DNA from: CAIYRG01 sp963747255
Lineage (GTDB): Bacteria > Pseudomonadota > Alphaproteobacteria > Micropepsales > Micropepsaceae
Length of the DNA stretch: 64,000 bases
Reading direction: 5' to 3'
NCBI GenBank assembly: GCA_963747255.1
Contig: CAVVEG010000017.1
Coordinates: 682,001-746,000 of the forward strand
The translations under genes and the position numbers were made by a program. Positions 24,254-33,403 of this stretch are shown piece by piece (the stretch's first letter is position 1; each line of letters begins with the position of its first letter). A model generated the notes under the pieces. The model had not been told where the DNA came from and made no database searches. It saw nothing but the letters and a program-made list of their open reading frames with translations.

Positions 24254-24508
24254 TTACGCCTTTCCTTCGGCTTCAGCGGGCTGTCCGACGACTTCCCATC
24301 GCTTGAGTTTTGAAATCGGCCGGCATTCGCGAATACGTACGATGTCGCCAACCTTGCAGCTCTTGTTCTCGTCATGGGCATGGTAGTTTTTCGACCGCCG
24401 GACGGTCTTGCCCATGACCGGGTGAATAAAGCGGCGTTCGACCTTGACCACCACCGTCTTGGCATTTGCGTCGCTGACCACGACGCCTTGCAGCACGCGT
24501 TTTGGCAT
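24254..24508 (-). CDS. rpsQ: 30S ribosomal protein S17
   Basis: An 84-residue S17 beginning MPKRVLQGVVVSDANAKTVVV at ATG 24508 and containing RRFIHPVMGKTVRRSKNYHAHDE with the VGDIVRIRECRPISKLKRW signature. A longer in-frame reading upstream has no homology. Confidence 0.96.
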   Translation of the reverse strand: MPKRVLQGVVVSDANAKTVVVKVERRFIHPVMGKTVRRSKNYHAHDENKSCKVGDIVRIRECRPISKLKRWEVVGQPAEAEGKA

Positions 24509-24518
24509 CTTGTTCTTC

Positions 24519-24827
24519 CTATCCGTTCCCGCGCGGCTGCTGACCCTGGAAGCGTTCCGCCGCCCGGCGCAATATTCCCTTGCGTCTCTTCTTTGGCGGC
24601 TGCTCACCCGGCGTCGGTTTTTGCCCGGCGCCCGTTTCGCCGACGCGCTGCTCCAGCACGGTCATGATGCGGGCGATGTCGCGGCGCACGACGCGGAACC
24701 TGGCCGTGTTCTCAAGCTGTCCACTGGCGCGTTGAAACCGCAGATTGAATTGTTCTTTTTTCAGACGCACGAGTTCATCGCCAAGTTGATCGACGCTCCT
24801 GTCGCGAAATTCACCAATCTTCGTCAT
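24519..24827 (-). CDS. rpmC: 50S ribosomal protein L29 with C-terminal extension
   Basis: A 102-residue L29. The helical-hairpin core is residues 1-62 (EFRDRSVDQLGDELVRLKKE, FNLRFQRASGQLENTARFR, RRDIARIMTVLEQR). Residues 63-102 are an extra tail rich in Lys, Arg, Gln, Gly and Pro (KPTPGEQPPKKRRKG, LRRAAERFQGQQPRGNG). Typical L29 is 60-70 residues. The core sits at the peptide exit tunnel, so the tail could face the ribosome surface there. Confidence 0.92.
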   Translation of the reverse strand: MTKIGEFRDRSVDQLGDELVRLKKEQFNLRFQRASGQLENTARFRVVRRDIARIMTVLEQRVGETGAGQKPTPGEQPPKKRRKGILRRAAERFQGQQPRGNG

Positions 24828-24838
24828 CGCGACACCTC

Positions 24839-25252
24839 TCACGCCATGAGCCGCGCGACGAATTTCGTCGCAATCGGCAATTTGCCTGCGGCGAGCCGCA
24901 TGGCTTCTTCGGCCAATTCACGGGGCACCCCGTCAACCTCGAACAGGATGCGACCCGGCTTTATCTTGCAAACCCAGAACTCCGGCGCTCCCTTGCCGGA
25001 CCCCATGCGCACTTCTGCGGGTTTTTTCGATACGGGCACATCGGGAAAGACGCGAATCCAGACGCGGCCGGCGCGTTTCATATGCCTGGTGAGGGCGCGG
25101 CGCGCGGCCTCGATCTGCCGCGCGGTGACACGTTCGGGCTCCACGGCCTTCAGACCATACGAACCGAAAGCCAGCGAAAATCCGGCCTTTGCGGCGCCGT
25201 GTATCCTGCCCTTGTGTTGTTTCCGGAATTTTGTCCGTGCCGGTTGCAGCAT
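24839..25252 (-). CDS. rplP: 50S ribosomal protein L16
   Basis: A 137-residue L16: MLQPARTKFRKQHKGRIHG, ALTRHMKRAGRVWIRVFPD, KPAEVRMGSGKGAPEFWV and KPGRILFEVDGV. It lies near the A-site finger and peptidyl transferase region. S10 operon, between rpsC and rpmC. Confidence 0.97.
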   Translation of the reverse strand: MLQPARTKFRKQHKGRIHGAAKAGFSLAFGSYGLKAVEPERVTARQIEAARRALTRHMKRAGRVWIRVFPDVPVSKKPAEVRMGSGKGAPEFWVCKIKPGRILFEVDGVPRELAEEAMRLAAGKLPIATKFVARLMA

Positions 25253-25268
25253 CGCGGTTTGCCTTTTT

Positions 25269-25976
25269 CTATGCCGAGGCTTGGGGACGGCCGCGGCCGG
25301 GACCCTCCGCGGCCTCGTTCAGACGCCTGTCCTGCGCCATCGGGTCGTGCTCCATGATCTCGCCCTTGAATACCCACACCTTCACGCCGCAGGTGCCGTA
25401 GGTGGTTTTGGCCGTGGAAACTCCATAATCGATATCGGCGCGCAGAGTGTGCAGGGGAACACGCCCCTCGCGATACCACTCGACGCGGGCGATTTCGGCG
25501 CCGCCCAATCGGCCGGTGCAATTGATCCGGATTCCCTGTGCACCGAGCCGCATGGCGGACTGCACGGCGCGCTTCATTGCCCGGCGGAAGGCGACCCGGC
25601 GTTCAAGCTGCTGCCCGATATTGTCGGCGACCAGCTTGGCGTCGATTTCCGGCTTTCGGATTTCGACGATGTTCAAGTGAATTTCGGAGTTCGTGAATTT
25701 CGACAGGTCGGCCTTCAACTTCTCAATGTCGGCACCCTTTTTCCCGATCACCACGCCCGGCCGGGCCGAATGGATCGTAACCCGGCACTTCTTATGTGGC
25801 CGCTCGATGAAGATGCGCGACACTCCGGCCTGCTTCAGTTTCTCCATCAGAAAATTGCGTATCTTGATGTCTTCCTGGAGAAGCTTCGAATACTCCTTTT
25901 TGTTCGCGTACCATCGTGAATCCCACGTTCGATTGACGCCGAGCCTGAGCCCGATCGGATTGACTTTCTGACCCAT
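25269..25976 (-). CDS. rpsC: 30S ribosomal protein S3
   Basis: A 235-residue S3 (MGQKVNPIGLRLGVNRTWDS, the KH domain around VIGKKGADIEKL, and GAEIARVEWYREGRVPLHTLRA), on the mRNA entry side of the 30S. The ATG shares a base with the rplV stop (TGATG). The C-terminal tail is short and ends GRGRPQASA. Confidence 0.97.
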   Translation of the reverse strand: MGQKVNPIGLRLGVNRTWDSRWYANKKEYSKLLQEDIKIRNFLMEKLKQAGVSRIFIERPHKKCRVTIHSARPGVVIGKKGADIEKLKADLSKFTNSEIHLNIVEIRKPEIDAKLVADNIGQQLERRVAFRRAMKRAVQSAMRLGAQGIRINCTGRLGGAEIARVEWYREGRVPLHTLRADIDYGVSTAKTTYGTCGVKVWVFKGEIMEHDPMAQDRRLNEAAEGPGRGRPQASA

Positions 25977-26422
25977 CAGGCCTGCTCCCTTTCGGCGGTT
26001 TCGCCGGCCGCTTTCGTTTCCGGTTTTCCGGATTTCTGCGGCGCCTTTGCCGCTTCGCGTTCCTGGACGATAATCGTAACCTGCGAAAACGGCTTTTCGA
26101 TGCGTGCGCCGCGTCCACGGGCGCGCGCATGAAAGCGCTTCATCGTCAGATTCTTTCCGACCGAGGCTTCACTGACCACGAGACTGTCGACGTCGAGGTC
26201 ATGATTGTTTTCCGCATTCGCAATTGCCGATTCCAGCACCTTTTTGACCGTGCGCGCGATGCGCTTTGGAGAGAAGGTCAGCGTGGCGAGCGCCGCTTCA
26301 GCCGTCTGGCCACGGATGGATTGCGCGACCAGATTCAGCTTGCGCGGGCTGGTGCGAATATTTCGCCCGATTGCCTTTGCCTGCGACTCCGAAAGCGCGC
26401 GTTTTTTGGCCGGTTTGCCCAC
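25976..26422 (-). CDS. rplV: 50S ribosomal protein L22 with C-terminal extension
   Basis: A 148-residue L22. The core (RNIRTSPRKLNLVAQSIRG, FSPKRIARTVKKVLESAIANAE, KRFHARARGRGARIEKPFS) ends near residue 120. The last 28 residues are a Lys/Ala/Glu-rich tail (EREAAKAPQKSGKPETKAAG and onward). L22 lines the exit tunnel through its beta hairpin. S10 operon. Confidence 0.95.
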   Translation of the reverse strand: MGKPAKKRALSESQAKAIGRNIRTSPRKLNLVAQSIRGQTAEAALATLTFSPKRIARTVKKVLESAIANAENNHDLDVDSLVVSEASVGKNLTMKRFHARARGRGARIEKPFSQVTIIVQEREAAKAPQKSGKPETKAAGETAEREQA

Positions 26423-26423
26423 G

Positions 26424-26705
26424 TCAGGCTTCCTTCTTGGCTTTACGATCGCCGGAATGGCCGTGGAAAATGCGGGTCGGCGAGAACTCGCCGAATTTGT
26501 GCCCGATCATGTCCTCAGTCACCATAACGGGAATATGCTTCTGACCGTTGTAAACTCCGAAAGTCAGGCCGACGAATTGCGGCAGGATGGTCGAGCGCCG
26601 CGACCAGATCCTGATCACTTCCTTGCGGCCTGAATTGCGCGCGGCTTCCGCCTTCTTAAGCAGATAACCGTCGACGAAGGGACCTTTCCAGACGGAACGA
26701 GTCAT
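26424..26705 (-). CDS. rpsS: 30S ribosomal protein S19
   Basis: A 93-residue S19 (MTRSVWKGPFVDGYLLKKA, IRIWSRRSTILPQFVGLTF, VYNGQKHIPVMVTEDMIGHK, LGEFSPTR-type motif GEFSPTRIFHGH). 1 bp upstream of rplV and 3 bp downstream of rplB. Confidence 0.97.
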   Translation of the reverse strand: MTRSVWKGPFVDGYLLKKAEAARNSGRKEVIRIWSRRSTILPQFVGLTFGVYNGQKHIPVMVTEDMIGHKFGEFSPTRIFHGHSGDRKAKKEA

Positions 26706-26708
26706 GTC

Positions 26709-27545
26709 TTATCCCTTGCTCCTCGCGTGCCGCGACCGGATGATATCGCGCGTGGTGCGCTTGTTCTTGCGGGTCTTCCCACCCTTTGTCGGCTTGCCCC
26801 AGGGGGTCACGGGATGCCGTCCGCCCTTGGTGCGTCCCTCGCCGCCGCCGTGCGGGTGATCGATGGGATTCATTGCGGTGCCGCGGACGGACGGACGGCG
26901 GTTTCGCCAGACATTGCGTCCGGCCTTAGACAGCACCTCGTTCATATGGTCGGGATTGGAAACTGCGCCAACCGTCGCACGGCAATCGAGACGCACCCGG
27001 CGAACTTCGCCGGAATTCAGGCGCAGCAGCGCGTAACCGGCATCGCGCCCGAGATATTGGGCATACGTACCGGCTGCGCGGGCAATCTGACCGCCCTTGC
27101 CGGGCTTCATCTCGACGTTGTGCACGATCGTGCCCACGGGCATGGAGGCCAGCGGCATGGCATTGCCTGGCTTAACGTCAACCCTGTCTCCCGACATGAC
27201 AACGTCGCCGGCTGCGAGGCGCTGCGGCGCAATGATATAGGCGAGATCTCCGTTCCGGTATTTGATCAGTGCAATGAAGGAAGTCCGGTTGGGATCATAC
27301 TCGAGACGTTCAACGCTCGCCGGTTCGTCATGGCGTCCGCGTTTGAAATCGATGATGCGATAGCTCTGTTTGTGCCCGCCACCCTGCCAGCGCACCGTGA
27401 TGCGGCCGAAATTGTTCCGTCCGCCCGGCCGCTTCTGGCCCTCGGTCAAACGTTTGACGGGCGCACCCTTGTGCAGCCCGGTACGGTCGACCAGCACCAG
27501 CTGGCGCTGGGCATTGGTCACCGGTTTGTAGGTCTTGAGCGCCAT
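26709..27545 (-). CDS. rplB: 50S ribosomal protein L2
   Basis: A 278-residue L2 starting MALKTYKPVTNAQRQLVLVD at ATG 27545. RNNFGRITVRWQGGGHKQSYR, IVHNVEMKPGKGGQIARAAGTYAQ (family position 135-158) and the peptidyl-transferase-proximal AMNPIDHPHGGGEGRTKGG near residue 225 are all intact. Longer upstream reading has no homology. Confidence 0.97.
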   Translation of the reverse strand: MALKTYKPVTNAQRQLVLVDRTGLHKGAPVKRLTEGQKRPGGRNNFGRITVRWQGGGHKQSYRIIDFKRGRHDEPASVERLEYDPNRTSFIALIKYRNGDLAYIIAPQRLAAGDVVMSGDRVDVKPGNAMPLASMPVGTIVHNVEMKPGKGGQIARAAGTYAQYLGRDAGYALLRLNSGEVRRVRLDCRATVGAVSNPDHMNEVLSKAGRNVWRNRRPSVRGTAMNPIDHPHGGGEGRTKGGRHPVTPWGKPTKGGKTRKNKRTTRDIIRSRHARSKG

Positions 27546-27555
27546 TTTTCGTCTC

Positions 27556-27840
27556 TCACAATCCGGTTGTGACGTCGATCTGGTAACCCTCGGCAAGCGT
27601 CACGACGGCTTTTCTCACATCGCTTTTGCGGAACCGCTTGCCGCGAAAATTCTTCACTTTGCCTTTGATCCGCAACGTATTGACCGCTTTCACCTTGACT
27701 TTGAACAGTTCCTCGACCGCTTTCGCGATCTGGGGTTTTGTTGCGTCCCGCGCGACCCGAAACATCACCTGGTTGACCTCGGAAAGCCGGGTCGATTTTT
27801 CCGTGATCACCGGCGAAAGGATGACATCGTAATGGCTCAT
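27556..27840 (-). CDS. rplW: 50S ribosomal protein L23
   Basis: A 94-residue L23 (ILSPVITEKSTRLSE, FRVARDATKPQIAKAVEELF, VKVKAVNTLRIKGKVKNFRGK). It forms the docking site for trigger factor and SRP at the tunnel exit. Its ATG overlaps the rplD stop as ATGA. Confidence 0.96.
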   Translation of the reverse strand: MSHYDVILSPVITEKSTRLSEVNQVMFRVARDATKPQIAKAVEELFKVKVKAVNTLRIKGKVKNFRGKRFRKSDVRKAVVTLAEGYQIDVTTGL

Positions 27841-28456
27841 GCCAGTCGCTCCTCGATCGCCCTGATGCCGGATCTGGTGACGATGAGCGTATCCCGGCGC
27901 AAAATGTCGTAAACGTTCAGGCCCTCGACGGAGAGCAGCGACACCTTCGCCAGGTTCCGCGCCGAGAGCGCGAATTTCTCGTCAAATGCGCCGTCCACCA
28001 CCAGCATATGGCCATCGCCCAGCTTTCCCAGGCGCCTGGCAAGCGCGCCGGCTTTTACCTGATCGACGGCGGCCAAATCCAGAACCACGAGTTTCGCTTC
28101 CCTGGCCTTTGCCGACAGCGCATGGCGCAAAGCCGCCGACCGCACCTTCTTCGGCAGATCGAATTCGTGGCTGCGGACGACAGGCGCCATGGCCTTGCCG
28201 CCACCCACATAAAGCGGCGCGGAACGGGCGCCATGACGTGCCGAGCCGGTGCCCTTCTGCCGGTAGACTTTCTTCGTCGTGCGGTTTACTTCGCCGCGGG
28301 TTTTGGTCTTGTGCGTTCCGGCGCGGCGCTTGGCCAATTGCCAGACCACCACGCGGTGCATCAAATCGGCGCGCGGCTCGAGCCCAAAAATGTCGTCGCT
28401 CAAGATCGATCTCGCCCGGCTTCCGCGGCATCGAGCGTCAGAACCTTCGCTTTCAT
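27837..28456 (-). CDS. rplD: 50S ribosomal protein L4 (frame broken near the N-terminus)
   Basis: L4 starts at ATG 28456 behind AGGAGG with MKAKVLTLDAAEAG, then leaves the frame; the rest (SDDIFGLEPRADLMHRVVVW, QLAKRRAGTHKTKTRGEV, KVYRQKGTGSARHGARSAP and the C-terminal DTLIVTRSGIRAIEERL) is in a different frame. The break lies in about 28396-28420, where removing two extra G residues gives EIDLSDDIFGLEP. Restored length is about 206 residues. A sequence error is likely because L4 is essential. Confidence 0.92.
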
Positions 28457-28458
28457 CG

Positions 28459-29151
28459 CTATCCTCCTGCCGCCACTTCCGCCTTTTTGACCGAGCCTGG
28501 CGCCGGAAGATCTTTATACGGACGTTTAACGGCATCCCTGACCATGACCCAGCCGCCCTTTGCGCCCGGGACGGCGCCACGCAACATGATCAGCCCGCGC
28601 TCCACATCGACTTTCGCCACTTCCACGTTCTGGGTCGTGACGCGTTCGACGCCATAATGGCCATGCATTTTCTTGTTCTTGAAGGTTTTGCCTGGATCCT
28701 GACGGCCACCGGTGCCGCCCAGCGAACGATGAGAGATCGATACACCGTGCGAAGCTTCAAGGCCGCGGAAATTCCAGCGCTTCATCGCGCCGGTAAAGCC
28801 GCGGCCTATGGTGATGCCGGTCACGTCCACCTTCTGGCCGGGCATAAAATGGGAGGCGAGGATTTCATCTCCCACATCGAGCAGATTCCGGGCGTCGACA
28901 CGAAACTCGGCCACTTTGCGTTTCGGCTCGACGGACGCTTTGGCGAAATGGCCGCGTTCGGCCTGGGTCAGGCTCTTCGGCTTGACAAAGCCCGAACCGA
29001 GCTGGACGGCGGTATAGCCGTCCTTTTCGGCCGTTCGCACGGCAACGACCTGGCACTTTCCGAGTTTCAGGACAGTGACAGGGACATGCCGGCCGTCCTC
29101 GAGGAACAGGCGGGTCATCCCCATCTTCTGCGTGATAACTCCGGTTCGCAT
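28459..29151 (-). CDS. rplC: 50S ribosomal protein L3
   Basis: A 230-residue L3 (MRTGVITQKMGMTRLFLEDG, TGITIGRGFTGAMKRWNFRG, SLGGTGGRQDPGKTFKNKKM). The GGTGGRQDPG loop contains the Gln that PrmB methylates in other bacteria. S10 operon. Confidence 0.97.
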   Translation of the reverse strand: MRTGVITQKMGMTRLFLEDGRHVPVTVLKLGKCQVVAVRTAEKDGYTAVQLGSGFVKPKSLTQAERGHFAKASVEPKRKVAEFRVDARNLLDVGDEILASHFMPGQKVDVTGITIGRGFTGAMKRWNFRGLEASHGVSISHRSLGGTGGRQDPGKTFKNKKMHGHYGVERVTTQNVEVAKVDVERGLIMLRGAVPGAKGGWVMVRDAVKRPYKDLPAPGSVKKAEVAAGG

Positions 29152-29160
29152 CCGGCGCTC

Positions 29161-29469
29161 CTAGAGTTTGATCTCGACGTCAACACCCGCGGCGAGGTCG
29201 AGCTTCATCAGCGCGTCCACCGTTTGGGGCGTGGGATCGATGATATCGAGAAGCCGCTTATGGGTCCGGATTTCGAACTGTTCGCGGCTCTTCTTGTCCA
29301 CATGCGGGGAACGATTGACGGTGAAACGCTCGATGCGCGTGGGAAGCGGGATAGGCCCCCGAACCTGCGCGCCGGTGCGTTTCGCCGTGTTGACGATCTC
29401 CTTGGTGGAGTTGTCGAGGATACGGTGATCGAAGGCCTTTAGCCGTATACGGATATTTTGTCCCTGCAT
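29161..29469 (-). CDS. rpsJ: 30S ribosomal protein S10
   Basis: A 102-residue S10 starting MQGQNIRIRLKAFDHRILD at ATG 29469, with TGAQVRGPIPLPTRIERFTV and HVDKKSREQFEIRTHKR. First gene of the S10 operon, 34 bp after tuf. S10 also acts with NusB in antitermination. Confidence 0.97.
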   Translation of the reverse strand: MQGQNIRIRLKAFDHRILDNSTKEIVNTAKRTGAQVRGPIPLPTRIERFTVNRSPHVDKKSREQFEIRTHKRLLDIIDPTPQTVDALMKLDLAAGVDVEIKL

Positions 29470-29503
29470 TGTTTTCTCCTGCGGCTCAAGCCGCACCGTC
29501 GTC

Positions 29504-30714
29504 CTATTTCAGGATGTTCGTGACGACGCCCGCGCCGACGGTCCGGCCGCCTTCGCGGATCGCGAAGCGGAGCTTTTCCTCCATCGCGATCGGCACGATC
29601 AGCTCCACCTCGACGGCGACGTTGTCGCCCGGCATGACCATTTCCGTGCCCTGCGGCAGCTTCACGACGCCGGTGACGTCGGTGGTGCGGAAATAGAATT
29701 GCGGACGGTAGTTGCCGAAGAACGGCGTATGCCGTCCGCCTTCCTCCTTGGTGAGGATGTAGGCCTCGGCCTTGAAATTGGTGTGCGGCGTGACACTGCC
29801 GGGCTTCGCCAGCACCTGTCCGCGCTCGACCGCTTCCTTGTCGACGCCGCGCAACAGGCAGCCGACATTGTCGCCCGCCTCGCCCTGGTCGAGCAGCTTG
29901 CGGAACATTTCGACGCCGGTGACGATGGTCTTGGTGGTCGGCCGAATGCCGATGATCTCAACTTCCTCGCCAACCTTGATCTTGCCGCGTTCAATGCGGC
30001 CGGTGACCACGGTGCCGCGGCCGGAAATCGAGAACACATCTTCGATGGGCATCAGGAAGGGCCGATCGATCGGGCGCTCCGGAAGTGGTACATAGGTGTC
30101 GATAGCCTCGTACAGCCTCAGGATCGCCTCGTCGGCGAATTCGCCCTTCTCGCCGTTCAAGCGCCTTGATCGCCGAACCGCGGATGATCGGCGCATCATC
30201 GCCCGGGAATTGGTATTTGCTCGAGCAAGTTCGCGGATTTCCAGTTCGACGAGATCGAGCAGCTCCGGATCGTCCACAAGGTCAACCTTGTTCAGGAAGA
30301 CGACGATGTAAGGAACGCCGACCTGACGGGCGAGCAGAATATGCTCGCGGGTTTGCGGCATCGGGCCGTCGGCCGCGGAAACCACGAGGATCGCGCCGTC
30401 CATCTGCGCGGCGCCGGTGATCATGTTCTTTACATAGTCCGCATGCCCCGGGCAGTCCACATGGGCATAGTGGCGGTTGGCGGTCGAATATTCGACATGG
30501 CTGGTGGCGATGGTCAGAATTTTGGTCGGATCACGGCGGCCCTGGCTTTCGGATGCCTTGGCGACCTGGTCATAGGAAACCGCTGTCGTGGTCCATCCCC
30601 TGTCCGCCGAGACTTTGTCAGTGCGGCGGTAAGTGTGGTCTTGCCGTGATCGACATGTCCGATCGTGCCGACGTTGCAATGGGGCTTCGTCCGTTCGAAC
30701 TTCGCTTTGGCCAT
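29504..30714 (-). CDS. tuf: Elongation factor Tu (several frame breaks; unusual switch I insertion)
   Basis: EF-Tu delivers aminoacyl-tRNA to the ribosome. MAKAKFERTKPHCNVGTIGH and the P-loop GHVDHGKTT are read from ATG 30714; the frame changes after LTAALTK near 30612, and again at least twice around 30150-30230, before NGEKGEFADEAILRL and the intact remainder. Breaks of this number in the only tuf seen point to sequence errors. In one continuous frame, the switch I region reads SESQGRRDPTKILTIATSHVEY, about five residues longer than the E. coli type ARGITINTSHVEY, with the conserved Thr kept (about residue 68). I do not know this form in Alphaproteobacteria. Confidence 0.92.
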
Positions 30715-30750
30715 GATATTTTCTCCGTCGTCTGTCCAATTTACAAGGCT

Positions 30751-32834
30751 TCAGGCGTATTTCGCCTTCACCTCTTCCGCGATTGCCTGCGGCACTTGCT
30801 CGTAATGATCAAATTGCATCGTGTATTGCGCGCGCCCCTGGCTCATCGAGCGCAGCGTGTTGACATAACCGAACATATTGGCGAGCGGAACCATGGCGGT
30901 GATGACCTGCGCATTCCCGCGCGTATCGGTGCCATGCACATGTCCGCGCCGCGAGTTCAGGTCGCCAATCACGCCGCCGAGATATTCCTCCGGCGTCACA
31001 ACCTCGACTTTCATGATCGGCTCCAGCAACTTGACCGCGCCACCGCGGCTGCTGATTTCGCGAAACGCCGCGCGCGCCGCGATTTCGAAAGTGAGCGCGT
31101 TGGAGTCCGACTTCATGATATTTGCCGTCCACCAGCCGCGCTTTGAAATCGATCACGGGAAAGCCCGCCAAGAGCCCGCTCTCCTTCTGGGCCTTCAGGC
31201 CCTTTTCGACCGCCGGAATGTATTCCCTCGGCACGGCGCCGCCGACCACGTCCATTCTCGAATTCAAAGCCTGAACCTGGAGGCAGCGGCTCGAATTCGA
31301 GCTTCACTTCCGCGAACTGGCCTGCGCCGCCGGTCTGCTTTTTGTGCGTGTACTGAATGGTGACCGGCTTTGACAGCGTCTCGCGATAGGCGACCTGCGG
31401 CTGACCGATATTGGCGTCGACCTTGTAGGTGCGCTTCAGGATATCGACCTTGATCTCGAGATGCAGTTCGCCCATTCCCTTGAGGATGGTCTGGCCGGAC
31501 TCCTGATCGGTGGAGACACGGAAAGACGGATCTTCCTGGGCGAGCCGATTGAGCGCGACGCCAAGCTTTTCCTGGTCGGCTTTGGACTTCGGCTCGATGG
31601 CGATCTCGATCACCGGATCGGGGAATTCCATGCGTTCCAGAACCACCGGCTTGTGCTGAATCGCAAAGCGTCTCGCCGGTGGTGGTGTTCTTCAATCCCG
31701 CAAGAGCGACGATATCGCCGGCATAGGCTTCCTTGATATCTTCGCGGTTGTTGGCATGCATCAGCAGCATGCGGCCGACCCGTTCGCGGTTGTCCTTGAC
31801 GGAATTCAGGACCGAAGTGCCGGAGGCCACCATGCCGGAATAAATGCGAACGAAGGTGATCGAGCCGACGAAGGGATCATCCATGATCTTGAAGGCAAGC
31901 CTGGCGAAGGGAGCCTTGTCATCGCCGGAGGAAGGATTTTTTCCTCCGAATGCGGCTTGGTGCCTTCGACCGGCGGGACGTCCATCGGCGAAGGAAGAAA
32001 ATCCACCACCCCATCGAGCAGGGGTTGAACGCCTTTGTTCTTGAATGCGGCGCCGCACAGCACGGGAACGAAGTGGAATGCGCATGCGCCCTTGCGGATG
32101 CAGGCTTTGAACTGATCGGCGTCGGCATGTGACCTTCGAGATAGGCTTCAAGAAGTTTCTCGTCTTCCTCGACTGCCATTTCGACCAGTTTTGTATGATA
32201 CGCATTGGCCTTTTCCGAGCATGTCCGCCGGAATGTTCAGCGACCTCGAATTCGGCGCCGAGATTTTCCTCTTTCCAGATCAATCGCCTTCATGGCGACG
32301 AGATCGACCACGCCTCTGAAGCCGCTTTCGGCGCCGATCGGGAAGCTGGACCACCAGCGGTTGGGTTCCGAGGCGGTCGATCATCATCTGCACGCAGCGG
32401 AAGAAATCGGCGCCGGTGCGATCCATCTTGTTGACAAAACAGATGCGGGGCACGCGGTATTTGTCGGCCTGCCGCCAAACGGTCTCCGATTGCGGCTCTA
32501 CACCGGCAACCGCGTCGAACACGGCCACGGCGCCATCCAGAACGCGCATCGAACGCTCAACCTCGATGGTAAAATCGACGTGGCCAGGGGTATCGATGAT
32601 GTTGATGCGGTGATCGCGCCAGAAACAGGTGGTCGCGGCAGAAGTAATGGTGATCCCGCGTTCCTGTTCCTGTTCCATGAAGTCCATGGTCGCGGCGCCA
32701 TCATGGACTTCGCCGATCTTATGCGAACGGCCGGTATAGTAGAGGATGCGCTCCGTCGTGGTGGTCTTGCCGGCATCGATATGCGCGGCAATGCCGATAT
32801 TTCGGTAATGATTGAGGGGGGTTTGCCGGGGCAT
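30751..32834 (-). CDS. fusA: Elongation factor G (many frame breaks)
   Basis: EF-G, the translocation GTPase. The N-terminal G domain is intact from ATG 32834 (AAHIDAGKTTTTERILYYTG, IDTPGHVDFT, FVNKMDRTG) to about 32350. After that the family sequence continues through at least eight frame changes: AIDWKEENLGAEFE, EEDEKLLEAYLEGHMPTP, CGAAFKNKGVQPLLDGVVD, FKIMDDPFVGSITFVRIYSG, FPDPVIEIAIEPKSKADQEK, GFPVIDFKARLVDGKYHEV, and the C-terminal EVVTPEEYLGGVIGDLNSRR to QAIAEEVKAKYA. All parts are present and in order over about 694 codons, so this is a complete gene with indels in the sequence rather than a decayed one. Confidence 0.92.
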
Positions 32835-32849
32835 TAACGTTTTCCTTGA

Positions 32850-33321
32850 TTACCAGCGGTAATGCGAGAACGCGCGATTGGCCTCGGCCATCTTGTGCGT
32901 GTCTTCGCGTTTTTTGACAGCGGTGCCGCGATTGTTGGCGGCATCCATGAAGTTCCCCCGATAATCTCCCCTGCATCGTTGGTTCATTGCGATTGCGCGC
33001 CGCGGAAATGATCCAGCGGATGGCGAGCGCGCGCGAACGGTCCGTCCGGACTTCCACCGGAACCTGATAGGTTGCCCCACCGACGCGGCGGGACCGCACT
33101 TCCAGCGCCGGACTGACATTGCGCAGCGCTTCGTGAAAGACGTTCAGCGGATCCTGTTTGGTCTTGGCATGGATCGAATCGAAGGCGCCATACATGATGC
33201 TCTCGGCAACGGATTTCTTGCCCTCATACATCAGGCTGTTCATGAATTTCGCGAGAATCACGTCGCCAAATTTTGCGTCGGGAATAACCTCACGTTTCTC
33301 TGCACGATGCCTGCGGGACAT
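32850..33321 (-). CDS. rpsG: 30S ribosomal protein S7 (frame broken once)
   Basis: S7 starts MSRRHRAEKREVIPDAKFGD at 33321 and reads well to TMQGRLSGE; the rest (MDAANNRGTAVKKREDTHKM, AEANRAFSHYRW) is in another frame. Removing one base near 32950 gives the normal 156 residues. S7 nucleates the 30S head. Str operon between rpsL and fusA. Confidence 0.94.
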
Positions 33322-33403
33322 GGCTTGTTCCTTATCGATCCTTCACTTCACCAGATCCCGGCTCTCCACTCGTCCGGGATGAGTTTCGGCGTTCAGCCGG
33401 ACG

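Noticed and set aside
24444..25919. A 491-codon plus-strand open frame across rpmC, rplP and rpsC
   Set aside because: It is antisense to intact, highly conserved ribosomal protein genes in GC-rich DNA and has no family similarity.
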